The notes beneath the pieces were generated by a model. The model ran no database searches, was not told the origin of the DNA, and saw only the letters and a program-made list of their open reading frames with translations. From NCBI RefSeq assembly GCF_016598475.1, contig NZ_JAEMUX010000018.1:60122-124121 (forward strand): a stretch of 64,000 nt of DNA, given 5' to 3'. Source of the DNA: Streptomyces adelaidensis. Lineage in GTDB: Bacteria > Actinomycetota > Actinomycetes > Streptomycetales > Streptomycetaceae. Below, piece by piece: positions 27,461-36,980 of the stretch. The position numbers were made by a program, and so were the translations under genes. Within the stretch, counting starts at the first letter, position 1. The number at the start of each line of letters is the position of its first letter.

Positions 27461-28189
27461 TCAGCGCGACACGCCGAAACGGAGCGCCAGCGCGTCGCGC
27501 TGGGCCCGCACGAACGCCGCGTCCACCACCGCCCCGTGCCCGGGGACGTACAGCGCGTCCTCGCCGCCCAGGTCCAGGAGGCGGTCCAGGGCGGCCGGCC
27601 AGTGGGCGGGGACGGCGTCGGGACCGGCCTGGGGTTCGCCGGACTCCTCGACCAGATCGCCGCAGAAGACCACCTCGGGCGTGCCCGGCACCAGGACCGT
27701 CAGGTCTTGGGCGGTGTGGCCGGGCCCCACGTTCGCCAGCAGCACCTGGAGGCCGCCGCCCAGGTCGAGGGTCCACTCGCCGCAGACGTGGTGGCGGGGG
27801 CGGACGAGGAGGTCGGCGGACTCGGCGGCGGTCCCGGGGTCGAGGCCGTTGCGTACGGCGTCCGTGCGGAGGGCGTCGCTCTCGGTGGCCAGGACCGCGT
27901 CCAGGCCGACCGCGCCGAAGACCTCCACACCGGCGAACGCCGCCGCCCCGAAGACATGGTCGAAGTGGGGGTGGGTGAGCGCGAGATGTGTCACACGGGC
28001 GCCGGCGAGCAGCCCGTGCGCCTCGGTACGCAACCGCGCGCCCTCCCGCAGGCTCGAACCCGCGTCGATCAAGAGGGCCGATCCGTCCCCGACCACCAGC
28101 CCGACCGTGCAGTCCCAGCCGGGAAGGCGGCACCGCCCGACCCGGGGCGCCAATCCCTGCCACCCGAACTCTTCCCAAGTCACCGTCAT
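27461..28189 (-). CDS. MBL-fold metallo-hydrolase
   Basis: A 242-residue single-domain protein with the metallo-beta-lactamase metal motif HPHFDH near residue 95, LLANVGPGHTAQDL, the metal-bridging Asp in VFCGDLVEES, and VPGHG near the end. It probably binds two metals. Such small MBL enzymes hydrolyse esters, thioesters or lactones; the substrate here is unknown. It precedes the DUF3097 gene on the same strand and is divergent from hrcA. Confidence 0.85.
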   Translation of the reverse strand: MTVTWEEFGWQGLAPRVGRCRLPGWDCTVGLVVGDGSALLIDAGSSLREGARLRTEAHGLLAGARVTHLALTHPHFDHVFGAAAFAGVEVFGAVGLDAVLATESDALRTDAVRNGLDPGTAAESADLLVRPRHHVCGEWTLDLGGGLQVLLANVGPGHTAQDLTVLVPGTPEVVFCGDLVEESGEPQAGPDAVPAHWPAALDRLLDLGGEDALYVPGHGAVVDAAFVRAQRDALALRFGVSR

Positions 28190-28492
28190 GACCCGACGCT
28201 AGCTGTAGCGGCCGAGGGCCGGCCGCTGCCACGTACCCGTCGGTAGGGAAACAGGACGGAAGCGGCACGGAAGCAACGCGCAAGCAGTGCGCAGGCCGCA
28301 CGGAGGCGGGGCGGAGGCGGCCCGGAAGCGGTACGACATCGCCGGACAGGTCGGTACACGTCGGCATGACAAGGCTGGACCGGCCTTGCCGGGGGCGTAC
28401 CCCACCGCCGTACACTGGGCGGGGAGTGTTGGCACTCGCCCGGGGTGAGTGCCAAGGGGGAGTCACCGGAGAGCGGACTGGAGGTGTGCGCG
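28190..28492. other. 303-bp divergent region between MBL gene and hrcA
   Basis: Apart from the CIRCE operator, this contains imprecise GGAAGCGG/GGAGGCGG quasi-repeats (about 28257-28335) and a plausible hrcA promoter: TTGCCG (28386-28391), 19 nt, TACACT (28411-28416). No gene is supported. Confidence 0.5.
28429..28455 (+). promoter_or_regulatory. CIRCE operator of hrcA-dnaJ
   Basis: TTGGCACTC-N9-GAGTGCCAA is a perfect 9-9-9 inverted repeat matching CIRCE (TTAGCACTC-N9-GAGTGCTAA). It lies 38 nt upstream of the hrcA start, just after the TACACT -10 candidate, so HrcA should repress its own operon with dnaJ. Confidence 0.93.
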
Positions 28493-29509
28493 ATGCTCAG
28501 TGAACGCAGGCTCCAGGTGTTGCGCGCCATCGTCCAGGACTATGTGGGCACCGAGGAGCCGGTCGGTTCCAAGGCGCTCACCGAGCGCCACAACCTCGGC
28601 GTCTCCCCGGCGACCGTCCGCAATGACATGGCGGCGCTGGAGGACGAGGGCTTCATCGCCCAGCCCCACACCAGCGCGGGCCGCATCCCCACCGACAAGG
28701 GGTACCGGCTCTTCGTCGACAAGCTGGCCGGCGTCAAGCCCATGACCCCGCCCGAGCGGCGCGCCATCCAGAACTTCCTGGACGGCGCCGTCGATCTCGA
28801 CGATGTCGTGGCACGCACCGTACGGCTGCTGGCGCAGCTGACGCGGCAGGTCGCCGTCGTGCAGTATCCGTCGCTCACCCGGTCGACGGTGCGGCACGTG
28901 GAGCTGCTGTCCCTGGCGCCCGCGCGGCTGATGCTCGTGCTGATCACGGACACGGGACGGGTCGAGCAGCGCATGGTCGACTGCCCGGCGCCCTTCGGAG
29001 AAACGTCACTCGCGGATCTGCGAGCACGGCTCAACAGCCGGGTCGCGGGCCGCCGGTTCACCGATGTGCCGCGGCTGGTCGAGGACCTGCCCGAGGCGTT
29101 CGACATCGAGGACCGGGGCACGGTCACGACGGTGCTCTCCACCCTGCTGGAGGCGCTCGTCGAGGAGAGCGAGGAGCGGCTGATGATCGGCGGTACCGCC
29201 AATCTCACCCGCTTCGGACATGACTTCCCCCTCACTATCCGGCCCGTTCTGGAAGCCTTGGAGGAGCAGGTCGTCCTCCTCAAGTTGCTTGGCGAGGCCG
29301 GGGATTCGGGCATGACCGTACGCATCGGTCATGAGAACGCGTATGAGGGACTCAACTCCACGTCCGTCGTCTCAGTCGGCTACGGTTCGGGCGGCGAGGC
29401 AGTAGCGAAACTGGGCGTGGTCGGACCTACGCGCATGGATTATCCGGGAACGATGGGAGCGGTAAGAGCGGTGGCACGGTACGTCGGACAGATCCTGGCG
29501 GAGTCGTAA
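28493..29509 (+). CDS. hrcA: heat-inducible transcription repressor HrcA
   Basis: A 338-residue repressor of class I heat-shock genes. It has an N-terminal winged helix ([50 protein letters not shown]) and the C-terminal HrcA domain with the GY(G)[20 protein letters not shown] signature. The ATG at 28493 has TGGAGG 8 nt upstream. It binds the CIRCE element just upstream and is followed without a gap by dnaJ. Confidence 0.97.
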   Translation: MLSERRLQVLRAIVQDYVGTEEPVGSKALTERHNLGVSPATVRNDMAALEDEGFIAQPHTSAGRIPTDKGYRLFVDKLAGVKPMTPPERRAIQNFLDGAVDLDDVVARTVRLLAQLTRQVAVVQYPSLTRSTVRHVELLSLAPARLMLVLITDTGRVEQRMVDCPAPFGETSLADLRARLNSRVAGRRFTDVPRLVEDLPEAFDIEDRGTVTTVLSTLLEALVEESEERLMIGGTANLTRFGHDFPLTIRPVLEALEEQVVLLKLLGEAGDSGMTVRIGHENAYEGLNSTSVVSVGYGSGGEAVAKLGVVGPTRMDYPGTMGAVRAVARYVGQILAES

Positions 29510-30646
29510 GTGGCCACGGACTACTACGCCGTACTCGGCGTGCGCCGCGACGCTTCCCAGGACGAGATCAAGAAGGCGTTCCGGAGGCTCGCTCGCGAGC
29601 TGCATCCGGACGTCAACCCCGATCCGAAGACCCAGGAGCGGTTCAAGGAGATCAACGCCGCTTACGAGGTGCTCTCGGATCCGCAGAAGAAGCAGGTCTA
29701 CGACCTCGGCGGCGACCCGCTGTCCCAGGCGGGTGGCGGTGGAGCCGGTGGCTTCGGCGCCGGCGGCTTCGGGAACTTCTCGGACATCATGGACGCCTTC
29801 TTCGGCACGGCGTCGCAGCGCGGCCCCCGGTCGCGTACGCGCCGTGGCCAGGACGCGATGATCCGGCTGGAGATCGACCTCGACGAGGCGGCCTTCGGCA
29901 CGACGAAGGACATCCAGGTCGACACCGCCATCGTCTGCACGACGTGCAGCGGCGAGGGCGCGGCTCCGGGCACCACCGCCCAGACCTGTGACATGTGTCG
30001 CGGGCGCGGTGAGGTCTCGCAGGTCACCCGGTCCTTCCTCGGCCAGGTCATGACCTCGCGGCCCTGCCCGCAGTGCCAGGGCTTCGGCACGATCGTCCCG
30101 AACCCCTGCCCCGAGTGCGCGGGCGACGGGCGGGTGCGGTCGCGGCGGACCCTGACCGTGAAGATCCCGGCCGGTGTCGACAACGGCACGCGTATCCAGC
30201 TGGCCGGTGAGGGCGAGGTCGGGCCCGGCGGCGGTCCCGCCGGTGACCTGTACGTCGAGATCCACGAGCTGCCGCACGCGATGTTCCAGCGGCGCGGTGA
30301 CGATCTGCACTGCACGGTGACGCTTCCGATGACCGCGGCGTCTCTGGGTACGAAGGTGCCGCTGGAGACGCTGGACGGTCTTGAGGAGGTCGACATCCGG
30401 CCGGGGACCCAGTCCGGGCAGTCGATTCCGCTGCATGGGCGGGGTGTCACACACCTGCGGGGTGGCGGGCGCGGGGATCTGATCGTCCACGTCGAGGTCC
30501 AGACGCCGAGCAAGCTCGATCCCGAGCAGGAGGCGCTGCTGCGGCAGCTCGCCGTGCTGCGGGGTGAGGAGCGGCCGACCGGGCAGTTCCAGCCCGGACA
30601 GCAGGGGCTGTTCTCGCGGCTGAAGGACGCGTTCAACGGGCGTTAG
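29510..30646 (+). CDS. dnaJ: chaperone DnaJ
   Basis: A 378-residue type I J-protein: J-domain with HPD (ELHPDVNPD), a Gly/Phe-rich linker (GGGGAGGFGAGGFGNF), four CxxCxGxG-type zinc motifs (CTTCSGEG, CDMCRGRG, CPQCQGFG, CPECAGDG) and the C-terminal substrate-binding domain. It stimulates DnaK; no dnaK is in the window, so this is the hrcA-linked second dnaJ typical of actinobacteria. The GTG start follows the hrcA stop directly. A perfect 27-bp inverted repeat follows. Confidence 0.96.
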   Translation: MATDYYAVLGVRRDASQDEIKKAFRRLARELHPDVNPDPKTQERFKEINAAYEVLSDPQKKQVYDLGGDPLSQAGGGGAGGFGAGGFGNFSDIMDAFFGTASQRGPRSRTRRGQDAMIRLEIDLDEAAFGTTKDIQVDTAIVCTTCSGEGAAPGTTAQTCDMCRGRGEVSQVTRSFLGQVMTSRPCPQCQGFGTIVPNPCPECAGDGRVRSRRTLTVKIPAGVDNGTRIQLAGEGEVGPGGGPAGDLYVEIHELPHAMFQRRGDDLHCTVTLPMTAASLGTKVPLETLDGLEEVDIRPGTQSGQSIPLHGRGVTHLRGGGRGDLIVHVEVQTPSKLDPEQEALLRQLAVLRGEERPTGQFQPGQQGLFSRLKDAFNGR

Positions 30647-30675
30647 CGGTCTGTTGTCGGGTGCGGGTTGTGTGT

Positions 30676-30738
30676 GGCTGGTCGCGCGGTTCCCCGCGCC
30701 CCGGTTTCTCAGGGGCGCGGGGAACCGCGCGACCAGCC
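30676..30738. terminator. 27-bp perfect inverted repeat (repeat A form) after dnaJ
   Basis: GGCTGGTCGCGCGGTTCCCC plus GCGCCCC (30676-30702) is exactly complementary to 30712-30738 around a 9-nt loop (ggtttctca). It lies 30 nt after the dnaJ stop. It is a palindromic version of repeat A and would be a very strong hairpin on either strand. Confidence 0.8.
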
Positions 30739-30810
30739 CCCACCCGCCTGCGGACAACAACCGGCGCTCCCGAATTCGGCGTAGTTCGAAGGACGTGACA
30801 ACATGCCGTC

Positions 30811-31920
30811 ATGTCCTCCGCGCTGACCGATCTTTTTCCGCTTCCGATCGTGCAGGCCCCGATGGCGGGCGGTGTCTCCGTGCCGCGGCTGGCCGCCGCC
30901 GTGTCCGAGGCGGGCGGGCTGGGATTCCTCGCCGCCGGGTACAAGACGGCCGACGGCATGTACCAGGAGATCAAGGCGCTGCGGGCGCTCACCTCACGCC
31001 CCTTCGGCGTGAACCTCTTCATGCCGCAGCCGGAGTACGCCGACCCCGGCGCCGTCGAGGTGTACGCGGAGCAGCTGGCCGGTGAGGCCACCTGGTACGA
31101 GGCCGAGCTGGGCGATCCCGACAGCGGCCGCGACGACGGCTACGAGGCCAAGCTGGCCGTGCTGCTCGACAATCCGGTGCCGGTGGTCTCCTTCCACTTC
31201 GGCTGCCCGACGCCCGAGGTCATCGAGTCGCTGGCCCGCAAGAACACGCTCACCCTGGTCACCGCGACCTCGGTGGAGGAGGCGCAGGCCGTGGAGCGGT
31301 CGGGCGCTCACGCCGTGATCGTGCAGGGCGTCGAGGCGGGCGGCCACCAGGGCACCCACCGGGACGACCCCGAGCGGGACTGCGCCGGCATCGGCCTGCT
31401 CTCCCTGGTCGCGCAGGTCCGCGAGGCCGTGGCGCTGCCGATCGTCGCGGCCGGCGGCATCATGCGCGGCAGCCAGATCGCCGCCCTCCTCACCGCGGGC
31501 GTGAGCGCGGCCCAGCTCGGCACGGCGTTCCTCGCCACCCCCGAGTCCGGCGCCGCCGCGGTGCACAAGCAGGCGCTGACCAATCCCCTCTTCGTCCGTA
31601 CCGAGCTGACCCGCGCCTTCTCCGGGCGCCCGGCGCGCGGCCTGGTGAACCGTTTCCTGCGCGAGCACGGCCCCTACGCGCCCGTCGCCTACCCCCAGGT
31701 CCACCACCTCACTTCCCCGCTGCGCAAGGCCGCCGCCAAGGCCGGGGACGCGCAGGGCATGGCGCTGTGGGCCGGGCAGGGACACCGGATGGCCCGCGCG
31801 CTGCCCGCCGGGGAGCTGGTCGAGACGCTGGCCGTCGAGACCGCCGCCGCGCAGGCCGAAGCGGCCTCCGCCCAGGTCGGCGGCGCCTTTGGGGGCCCGG
31901 CGGGGAGTGCGGGCCGATGA
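30811..31920 (+). CDS. nitronate monooxygenase-type FMN oxidoreductase
   Basis: A 369-residue TIM-barrel flavoprotein of the 2-nitropropane dioxygenase/NMO family. Visible are PIVQAPMAGGVS at the N-terminus, FHFGCP, VIVQGVEAGGHQG (with the conserved His of this family), PIVAAGGIM and LGTAFLATPES for FMN phosphate binding. The family oxidises alkyl nitronates or acts as an NAD(P)H-dependent flavin oxidoreductase. It overlaps rsmE by 4 nt (ATGA), so the two are coupled. The specific substrate is not deducible. Confidence 0.88.
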   Translation: MSSALTDLFPLPIVQAPMAGGVSVPRLAAAVSEAGGLGFLAAGYKTADGMYQEIKALRALTSRPFGVNLFMPQPEYADPGAVEVYAEQLAGEATWYEAELGDPDSGRDDGYEAKLAVLLDNPVPVVSFHFGCPTPEVIESLARKNTLTLVTATSVEEAQAVERSGAHAVIVQGVEAGGHQGTHRDDPERDCAGIGLLSLVAQVREAVALPIVAAGGIMRGSQIAALLTAGVSAAQLGTAFLATPESGAAAVHKQALTNPLFVRTELTRAFSGRPARGLVNRFLREHGPYAPVAYPQVHHLTSPLRKAAAKAGDAQGMALWAGQGHRMARALPAGELVETLAVETAAAQAEAASAQVGGAFGGPAGSAGR

Positions 31921-32657
31921 CCGCGCCGGTGTTCGTGGTGGACGGATTCACCGGCTGGGGATCGGAGATCGTGCTCGACGGCCCCGAAGGCCGGCACGCC
32001 GTCTCCGTGAAGCGGCTCAAGCCCGGGGAGGACGTGATCCTCACCGACGGGCGGGGCCGGTGGATCGAGGGTGTGGTGAAGGCCGCCGAGGGCAAGGACC
32101 GGCTGGTCGTCACGGACGTGGGGAGCCTCCACGAGGAACCCCCGGCGCGGCCCCGTATCACCGTCGTGCAGGCACTGCCCAAGGGTGACCGGGGCGAAGT
32201 GGCCGTCGAGACCATGACCGAGGTCGGCGTCGACGCGATCGTGCCCTGGGCGGCGTCACGCTGCATCACCCAGTGGAAGGGCGACCGGGGGCTCAAGGCC
32301 CTCGCCAAGTGGCGGGCCACCGCGCGGGAGGCGGGCAAGCAGTCCCGCCGGGTGCGGTTCCCCGAGATCGCGGACGCGGCCACCGGTAAGCAGGTCGCGG
32401 CGCTGCTCGCCGAGGCGGACTTCGCCGCCGTACTGCACGAGAGCGGTGACGACTCGCTGGCCACGGCCGAACTGCCGGCGGCCGGGGAGATCGTGCTCGT
32501 GGTGGGGCCCGAAGGGGGCGTGTCGCCGGAGGAGTTGGCGCTCTTCGGCGAGGCGGGCGCGGGGGCGTATCGACTCGGGCCCAGTGTGCTGCGGACGTCT
32601 ACCGCCGGGACAGCGGCGGGGGCGCTGCTGCTGGGGCGAACGGGGCGCTGGTCCTGA
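31917..32657 (+). CDS. rsmE: 16S rRNA (uracil-1498-N3)-methyltransferase
   Basis: A 246-residue SPOUT methyltransferase: an N-terminal PUA-like domain (HAVSVKRLKPGEDVILTDG) and the C-terminal knot with VVGPEGGVSPEEL and RLGPSVLRTSTAGTAA, the SAM-binding RsmE signature. It methylates U1498 of 16S rRNA in assembled 30S subunits. Its ATG overlaps the NMO stop. Repeat elements B and A follow. Confidence 0.95.
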   Translation: MTAPVFVVDGFTGWGSEIVLDGPEGRHAVSVKRLKPGEDVILTDGRGRWIEGVVKAAEGKDRLVVTDVGSLHEEPPARPRITVVQALPKGDRGEVAVETMTEVGVDAIVPWAASRCITQWKGDRGLKALAKWRATAREAGKQSRRVRFPEIADAATGKQVAALLAEADFAAVLHESGDDSLATAELPAAGEIVLVVGPEGGVSPEELALFGEAGAGAYRLGPSVLRTSTAGTAAGALLLGRTGRWS

Positions 32658-32670
32658 CGGGGGTGGGGAG

Positions 32671-32760
32671 CGCCCCCGCCGCCCCTACCCGTCCCTCCCC
32701 CACTCTCGGCTTCGCTCGAGCGGGGGGACCCCCATCCAGGGGCTGCGCCCCTTCGACCCC
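32671..32760 (+). repeat. repeat B, copy 2 (3' of rsmE)
   Basis: Nearly identical to 12282-12372, including CGCCCCCGCCGCCCCTACCC, the CTCGGCTTCGCTCGAGCGGG hairpin and CTGCGCCCCTTCGACCCC. It starts 13 nt after the rsmE stop. Confidence 0.75.
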
Positions 32761-32792
32761 TCCGTTTTTCGGCTGCGGCAACGTGGGGGCTT

Positions 32793-32844
32793 GTCGCGCA
32801 GTTCCCCGCGCCCCTGAAATGCGGGGCTGCGCCCCTTGCATTTC
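32793..32844 (+). repeat. repeat A with hairpin, after repeat B
   Basis: GTCGCGCAGTTCCCCGCGCC plus CCTGAAA, whose last bases begin a second hairpin: GAAATGC-gg-GGGC with GCCC-ctt-GCATTTC (32816-32844). It forms a composite with the upstream repeat B. Confidence 0.7.
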
Positions 32845-32910
32845 GGGCCCGGGGGTGTCTGGCCGCATGTGGTCTTTCCCGATGCCGCCGGCGGTGGCAG
32901 GCTGCCAGGC

Positions 32911-33462
32911 ATGGGGGCAATGACGCATCTGAGGGCGTATCGGACCGGCGGGCGTCGGCTCCTGCTGGGAGCCGTGCTCGTCGCGGGTCTGACGGCCTGT
33001 GAGATGGGCGACGGGCTCAATACCGGAGCGGTCGCGTTCACGACGGATCAGATGGCGACCAAGGAGCTGGAGCAGGAGGGCCTCGACGTCCAGTGGCTCA
33101 ACTGCACGGCGTCGTACGACAACGACGGCGACAAGAAGTCCGGGTCGCCGTCCTCGTCCGCCTCCACCAACACCGTCGCGAACGTCGACTGCACCGGCGA
33201 GGACAAGGAAGGCCGGAAGATCACCGTCACCGGGAAGGTGACGAAGGAGGTCGACGGCAAGTGCGTACGCGGGGACCTGACCGCGAAGGTCGGCGGGAAG
33301 GAGTGGTTCCACGTCGATGTGCTGGGCAACTGCAACGCCCCGGACCCGACCGCCGGCGCGGGCTCGGCCGGCCCCGGGCAGCCCGGTCCGACCGTGACGG
33401 TGACCGTCACGCAGACCATCTGGTGCCAGAAGGATCCGGCGTGCCTGCCCGAGGGCAAGTGA
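32911..33462 (+). CDS. secreted lipoprotein of unknown function
   Basis: A 183-residue protein with a basic N-terminus, a hydrophobic stretch and a lipobox LTAC (Cys30), so it is probably lipidated and held on the outer face of the membrane. The mature part is hydrophilic, with a Ser-rich linker, three or four Cys (for example NCT, VDC, GNC) that could form disulphides, and a C-terminal G/P-rich segment followed by TVTVTVTQTIWCQ. No known domain is recognised. The ATG at 32911 or 32920 may be used. Confidence 0.75.
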   Translation: MGAMTHLRAYRTGGRRLLLGAVLVAGLTACEMGDGLNTGAVAFTTDQMATKELEQEGLDVQWLNCTASYDNDGDKKSGSPSSSASTNTVANVDCTGEDKEGRKITVTGKVTKEVDGKCVRGDLTAKVGGKEWFHVDVLGNCNAPDPTAGAGSAGPGQPGPTVTVTVTQTIWCQKDPACLPEGK

Positions 33463-33552
33463 GGGGACAGGCAAGGGCACAAGCGGCGCCCGGTGCGAGG
33501 GACATGATCCAAACCCCTCCCAATCAGGCCGAACGCTGCTTACAGTGACCGG

Positions 33553-36500
33553 GTGACTCAGCTCGCGTATCTCCGGTATCCGCACCTGCACGGCGACCTG
33601 GTCGCCTTCACCGCCGAGGACGACGTGTGGGTCGCGCCTCTCGACGGCGGCCGCGCCTGGCGGGTCAGTGCGGACAACGTGACCGTGAACCATCCCCGGA
33701 TCTCCCCGGACGGCACCACCGTCGCGTGGACCTCCACCAGGGACGGCGCGCCCGAGGTGCATGTCGCGCCCCTCGACGGCGGGTCCGCCAAACGCCTCAC
33801 GTACTGGGGCAGTTGGCGCACCCAGGTGCGCGGCTGGACCCCCGGCGGGCAGGTCCTCGCCGTCAGCACGCAGGGACAGGCCAGCCTCCGGCGCAGCTGG
33901 GCGAGGGCGGTCCCGCTCGACGGTGGGCCGGCCACCACCCTGCCGTACGGGCCGGTCGGCGATGTCGCCCACGGACCCGCCACCGTGCTGCTGTCCGCGC
34001 CCATGGGCCGCGAGGCCGCCTGGTGGAAGCGGTACCGGGGCGGTACGGCGGGCAAGCTGTGGATCGACCGCGCGGCGGAAGGCGGGGAAGGCGGCGCCGA
34101 GTTCGTCCGGCTGCACGCCGACCTGGACGGGAACCTCGAATACCCGCTGTGGGTGGGGGACCGTGTCGCGTTCCTGTCCGACCACGAGGGGGTCGGGGCG
34201 CTGTACTCCTCCCTCGCCGACGGGTCGGACCTGCGGCGGCACACGCCGGTCGACGGCTTCTACGCCCGGCACGCGGCCACCGACGGCACCCGCGTCGTGT
34301 ACTCCTCGGTCGGTGAGCTGTGGGTGCTGGACGACCTGGACGGGGCCGAGCCGCGCAGGCTCGACATCCGGCTGGGCGGGCAGCGCGTCGACCTCCAGCC
34401 GTTCCCGGTGAACGCCTCCCGCTGGTTCGGCTCCGCCTCGCCCGACCACACCGCCCGGGGCAGCGCCGTCTCCGTACGCGGCTCCGTCCACTGGATCACC
34501 CACCGCTCCGGCCCCGCCCGCGCGCTCGCCGCCGAGCACGGGGTCCGCGCCCGGCTGCCGCGCACCTTCCGGGTGGAGGGCGAGGAATGGGTGGTGTGGG
34601 TGACGGACGCGGAGGGCGACGACGCCCTGGAGTTCGCCCCCTCGACCGGCGTCGGCCCCGGGGCGACCCCGCGCCGGCTCGCCGCCGGGCAGCTCGGCCG
34701 GGTCCTCGGGCTCGCCGTGGCACCGGACGGCAGCCGGGTCGCGGTCGCCGCGGACGACGGGCGGGTCCTGCTCGTCGAGCGGGAGACGGGAGAGGTCCGG
34801 GAGGTCGACCGGAGCGAGGAGGGCGAGGTGTCCGGGCTGGTCTTCTCGCCCGACTCGGCCTGGCTCGCCTGGTCGCACCCCGGCGCGCGCCCCCTGCGCC
34901 AGCTCAAGCTCGCCAACACCGCCGACCTGTCCGTCACCGAGGCGACCCCGCTGCGCTTCCAGGACTTCTCACCGGCGTTCACCCTCGACGGCAAGCACCT
35001 CGCCTTCCTCTCCGCGCGCGCCTTCGACCCGGTCTACGACGAACACGTCTTCGACCTCCACTTCGTCAGCGGCGCCCGCCCGCACCTCATCACGCTCGCC
35101 GCGACCACCCCGTCCCCCTTCGGGCCGCAGCGCCACGGCCGGCCGTTCGAGGCGCCCGACAAGGACGAGACCCCGGACAGCGAGGGCGCCCCCGCGACCC
35201 GGATCGACCTCGAAGGGCTCGCCGACCGGATCGTCCCCTTCCCGGTCGAGGCCGCCCGCTACACGACGCTCCGCGCCGCCAAGGACGGAGTCCTGTGGCT
35301 GCGCCACCCGGTCACCGGCGTCCTCGGCCACTCCCGGGCCACCCCCGAGGACCCCGACCCGAAGACCTCCCTGGAGCGGTACGACCTCGCCCAGCGGCGC
35401 CTGGACCACCTCGCCTCCGACGCCGACCACTTCTCCGTCAGCGGCGACGGCAAGCGGGTCCTGCTGTGGACCGACGGCAAGCTCAAGGTCGTCCCCAGCG
35501 ACCGGCGCGCCTCGAACGACGACGAGAGCGACACCAACATCACCGTCGACCTCTCGCGCGTACGGCAGACCGTGGACCCGGCCGCCGAGTGGCGCCAGAT
35601 GTACGACGAGGCCGGCCGCCTCATGCGGGACAACTTCTGGCGCCCGGATCTGGGCGGGGTCGACTGGGACGGCGTACTGGACAGGTACCGGCCCGTCCTC
35701 GACCGGCTCGCCACCCACGACGACCTGGTCGACCTGCTGTGGGAGGTGCAGGGCGAGCTGGGCACGTCCCACGCGTACGTGACCCCGCGCGGGCGCGGCG
35801 GCTCCGGCGACCGGCGGCAGGGGCTGCTCGGGGCGGACATCTCCCGGCACGAGGACGGCAGCTGGCGGATCGACACGGTGCTGCCGTCGGAGACCTCCGA
35901 TCCCGACGCGCACGCGCCGCTCGCCGCGCCCGGGGTGGCCGTGCGGGCCGGGGACGCGATCGTCGCCGTGGGCGGGCAGCCGGTCGATCCGGTCGCCGGG
36001 CCCGGGCCGCTGCTCGTCGGTACGGCGGGCAAGGCGGTCGAGCTGACCGTCCTGCCGTCGGGGGGTGGGGATCCCCGGCACGCCGTCGTGGTGCCCATCT
36101 CCGACGAGGAGCCGTTGCGGTATCACGCGTGGGTGGCGGACCGGCGGGCCTATGTCCACGAGAAGTCCGGTGGGCGGCTCGGCTATCTCCATGTGCCGGA
36201 CATGGTCGGCTCCGGGTGGGCGCAGCTCCATCGGGATCTGCGGATCGAGGTCGCTCGGGAAGGGCTGGTCGTGGACGTCCGGGAGAACCGGGGCGGTCAT
36301 ACGTCGCAGCTCGTGGTGGAGAAGCTGGCTCGGCGGATCGTCGGGTGGGATCTGCCGCGGGGGATGCGGGCGACCAGCTATCCGGACGACGCGCCTCGGG
36401 GGCCTGTTGTCGCTGTGGCCAATGAGTTCTCCGGGTCTGACGGGGACATCGTGAACGCGGCGATCAAGGCGTTGGGGATCGGGCCGGTGGTGGGGACGCG

Positions 36501-36765
36501 GACGTGGGGTGGGGTTGTCGGGATCGACAGTCGGTATCGGCTGGTGGATGGGACGTTGGTGACTCAGCCGAAGTACGCCTTCTGGTTGGAGGGGTATGGG
36601 TGGGGGGTCGAGAATCATGGGGTCGATCCGGATGTGGAAGTGGTGCAGGCGCCGCAGGACTATGCGGCCGGGCGTGACCCCCAGCTCGACGAGGCGATTC
36701 GGATCGCGTTGAGTTCGCTTGAGGAGGCTCCGGCGAAGGTGGCGCCCTTGTTGCCGGGTTCGTAG
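33553..36765 (+). CDS. tricorn-type S41 serine protease
   Basis: A 1070-residue protein with the tricorn layout: an N-terminal beta-propeller region with WD40-like repeats (ISPDGTTVAWTS, FSPDSAWLAWS, FTLDGKHLAFLS), then a helical domain (DNFWRPDLGGVDWDG), a PDZ domain and the S41 catalytic core. By alignment with archaeal tricorn, the catalytic residues are His740 (GTSHAYV), Ser962 and Asp963 (FSGSDG) and Glu1020 (GVENHGVDPD). The 58-residue Ser-Glu spacing equals that of Thermoplasma tricorn. It acts on peptides downstream of the proteasome. There is no signal peptide, so it is cytoplasmic. Confidence 0.93.
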   Translation: MTQLAYLRYPHLHGDLVAFTAEDDVWVAPLDGGRAWRVSADNVTVNHPRISPDGTTVAWTSTRDGAPEVHVAPLDGGSAKRLTYWGSWRTQVRGWTPGGQVLAVSTQGQASLRRSWARAVPLDGGPATTLPYGPVGDVAHGPATVLLSAPMGREAAWWKRYRGGTAGKLWIDRAAEGGEGGAEFVRLHADLDGNLEYPLWVGDRVAFLSDHEGVGALYSSLADGSDLRRHTPVDGFYARHAATDGTRVVYSSVGELWVLDDLDGAEPRRLDIRLGGQRVDLQPFPVNASRWFGSASPDHTARGSAVSVRGSVHWITHRSGPARALAAEHGVRARLPRTFRVEGEEWVVWVTDAEGDDALEFAPSTGVGPGATPRRLAAGQLGRVLGLAVAPDGSRVAVAADDGRVLLVERETGEVREVDRSEEGEVSGLVFSPDSAWLAWSHPGARPLRQLKLANTADLSVTEATPLRFQDFSPAFTLDGKHLAFLSARAFDPVYDEHVFDLHFVSGARPHLITLAATTPSPFGPQRHGRPFEAPDKDETPDSEGAPATRIDLEGLADRIVPFPVEAARYTTLRAAKDGVLWLRHPVTGVLGHSRATPEDPDPKTSLERYDLAQRRLDHLASDADHFSVSGDGKRVLLWTDGKLKVVPSDRRASNDDESDTNITVDLSRVRQTVDPAAEWRQMYDEAGRLMRDNFWRPDLGGVDWDGVLDRYRPVLDRLATHDDLVDLLWEVQGELGTSHAYVTPRGRGGSGDRRQGLLGADISRHEDGSWRIDTVLPSETSDPDAHAPLAAPGVAVRAGDAIVAVGGQPVDPVAGPGPLLVGTAGKAVELTVLPSGGGDPRHAVVVPISDEEPLRYHAWVADRRAYVHEKSGGRLGYLHVPDMVGSGWAQLHRDLRIEVAREGLVVDVRENRGGHTSQLVVEKLARRIVGWDLPRGMRATSYPDDAPRGPVVAVANEFSGSDGDIVNAAIKALGIGPVVGTRTWGGVVGIDSRYRLVDGTLVTQPKYAFWLEGYGWGVENHGVDPDVEVVQAPQDYAAGRDPQLDEAIRIALSSLEEAPAKVAPLLPGS

Positions 36766-36793
36766 TTCGGCTGCGGGTGCGTGGGGGCTTGTC

Positions 36794-36869
36794 GCGCAGT
36801 TCCCCGCGCCCCTGAAAGCGAAATGCACGGGGCGCGGCCCCTGCTTTTCAGGGGCGCGGGGAACTGCGC
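36794..36869. terminator. 24-bp perfect inverted repeat (repeat A form) after the tricorn gene
   Basis: GCGCAGTTCCCCGCGCCCCT plus GAAA (36794-36817) is exactly complementary to 36846-36869, with a 28-nt loop that is itself GC-rich. It lies 29 nt after the tricorn stop. It should form a strong terminator-like hairpin. Confidence 0.8.
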
Positions 36870-36980
36870 GGGCAACCACGACCCAGCCGCACGCGCCAAC
36901 GGACCCGAACCCCCGGTCTCGATCGCGGGACTGGATACGATGCTGCCGTACTCGATCAACCGGCGGCGAGGAGGCAACGT

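Noticed and set aside
28199..28530. Minus-strand ORFs across the hrcA promoter
   Set aside because: They come from quasi-repeats and overlap the CIRCE operator and hrcA start; the composition is not gene-like.
32671..32844. Insertion sequence
   Set aside because: Repeat B-A has no transposase ORF and no visible target duplication; it is too short to be autonomous.
34320..36425. 701-codon frame overlapping the tricorn protease gene
   Set aside because: Arg/Ala/Gly/Pro-rich shadow without family match; the tricorn frame carries all catalytic residues.
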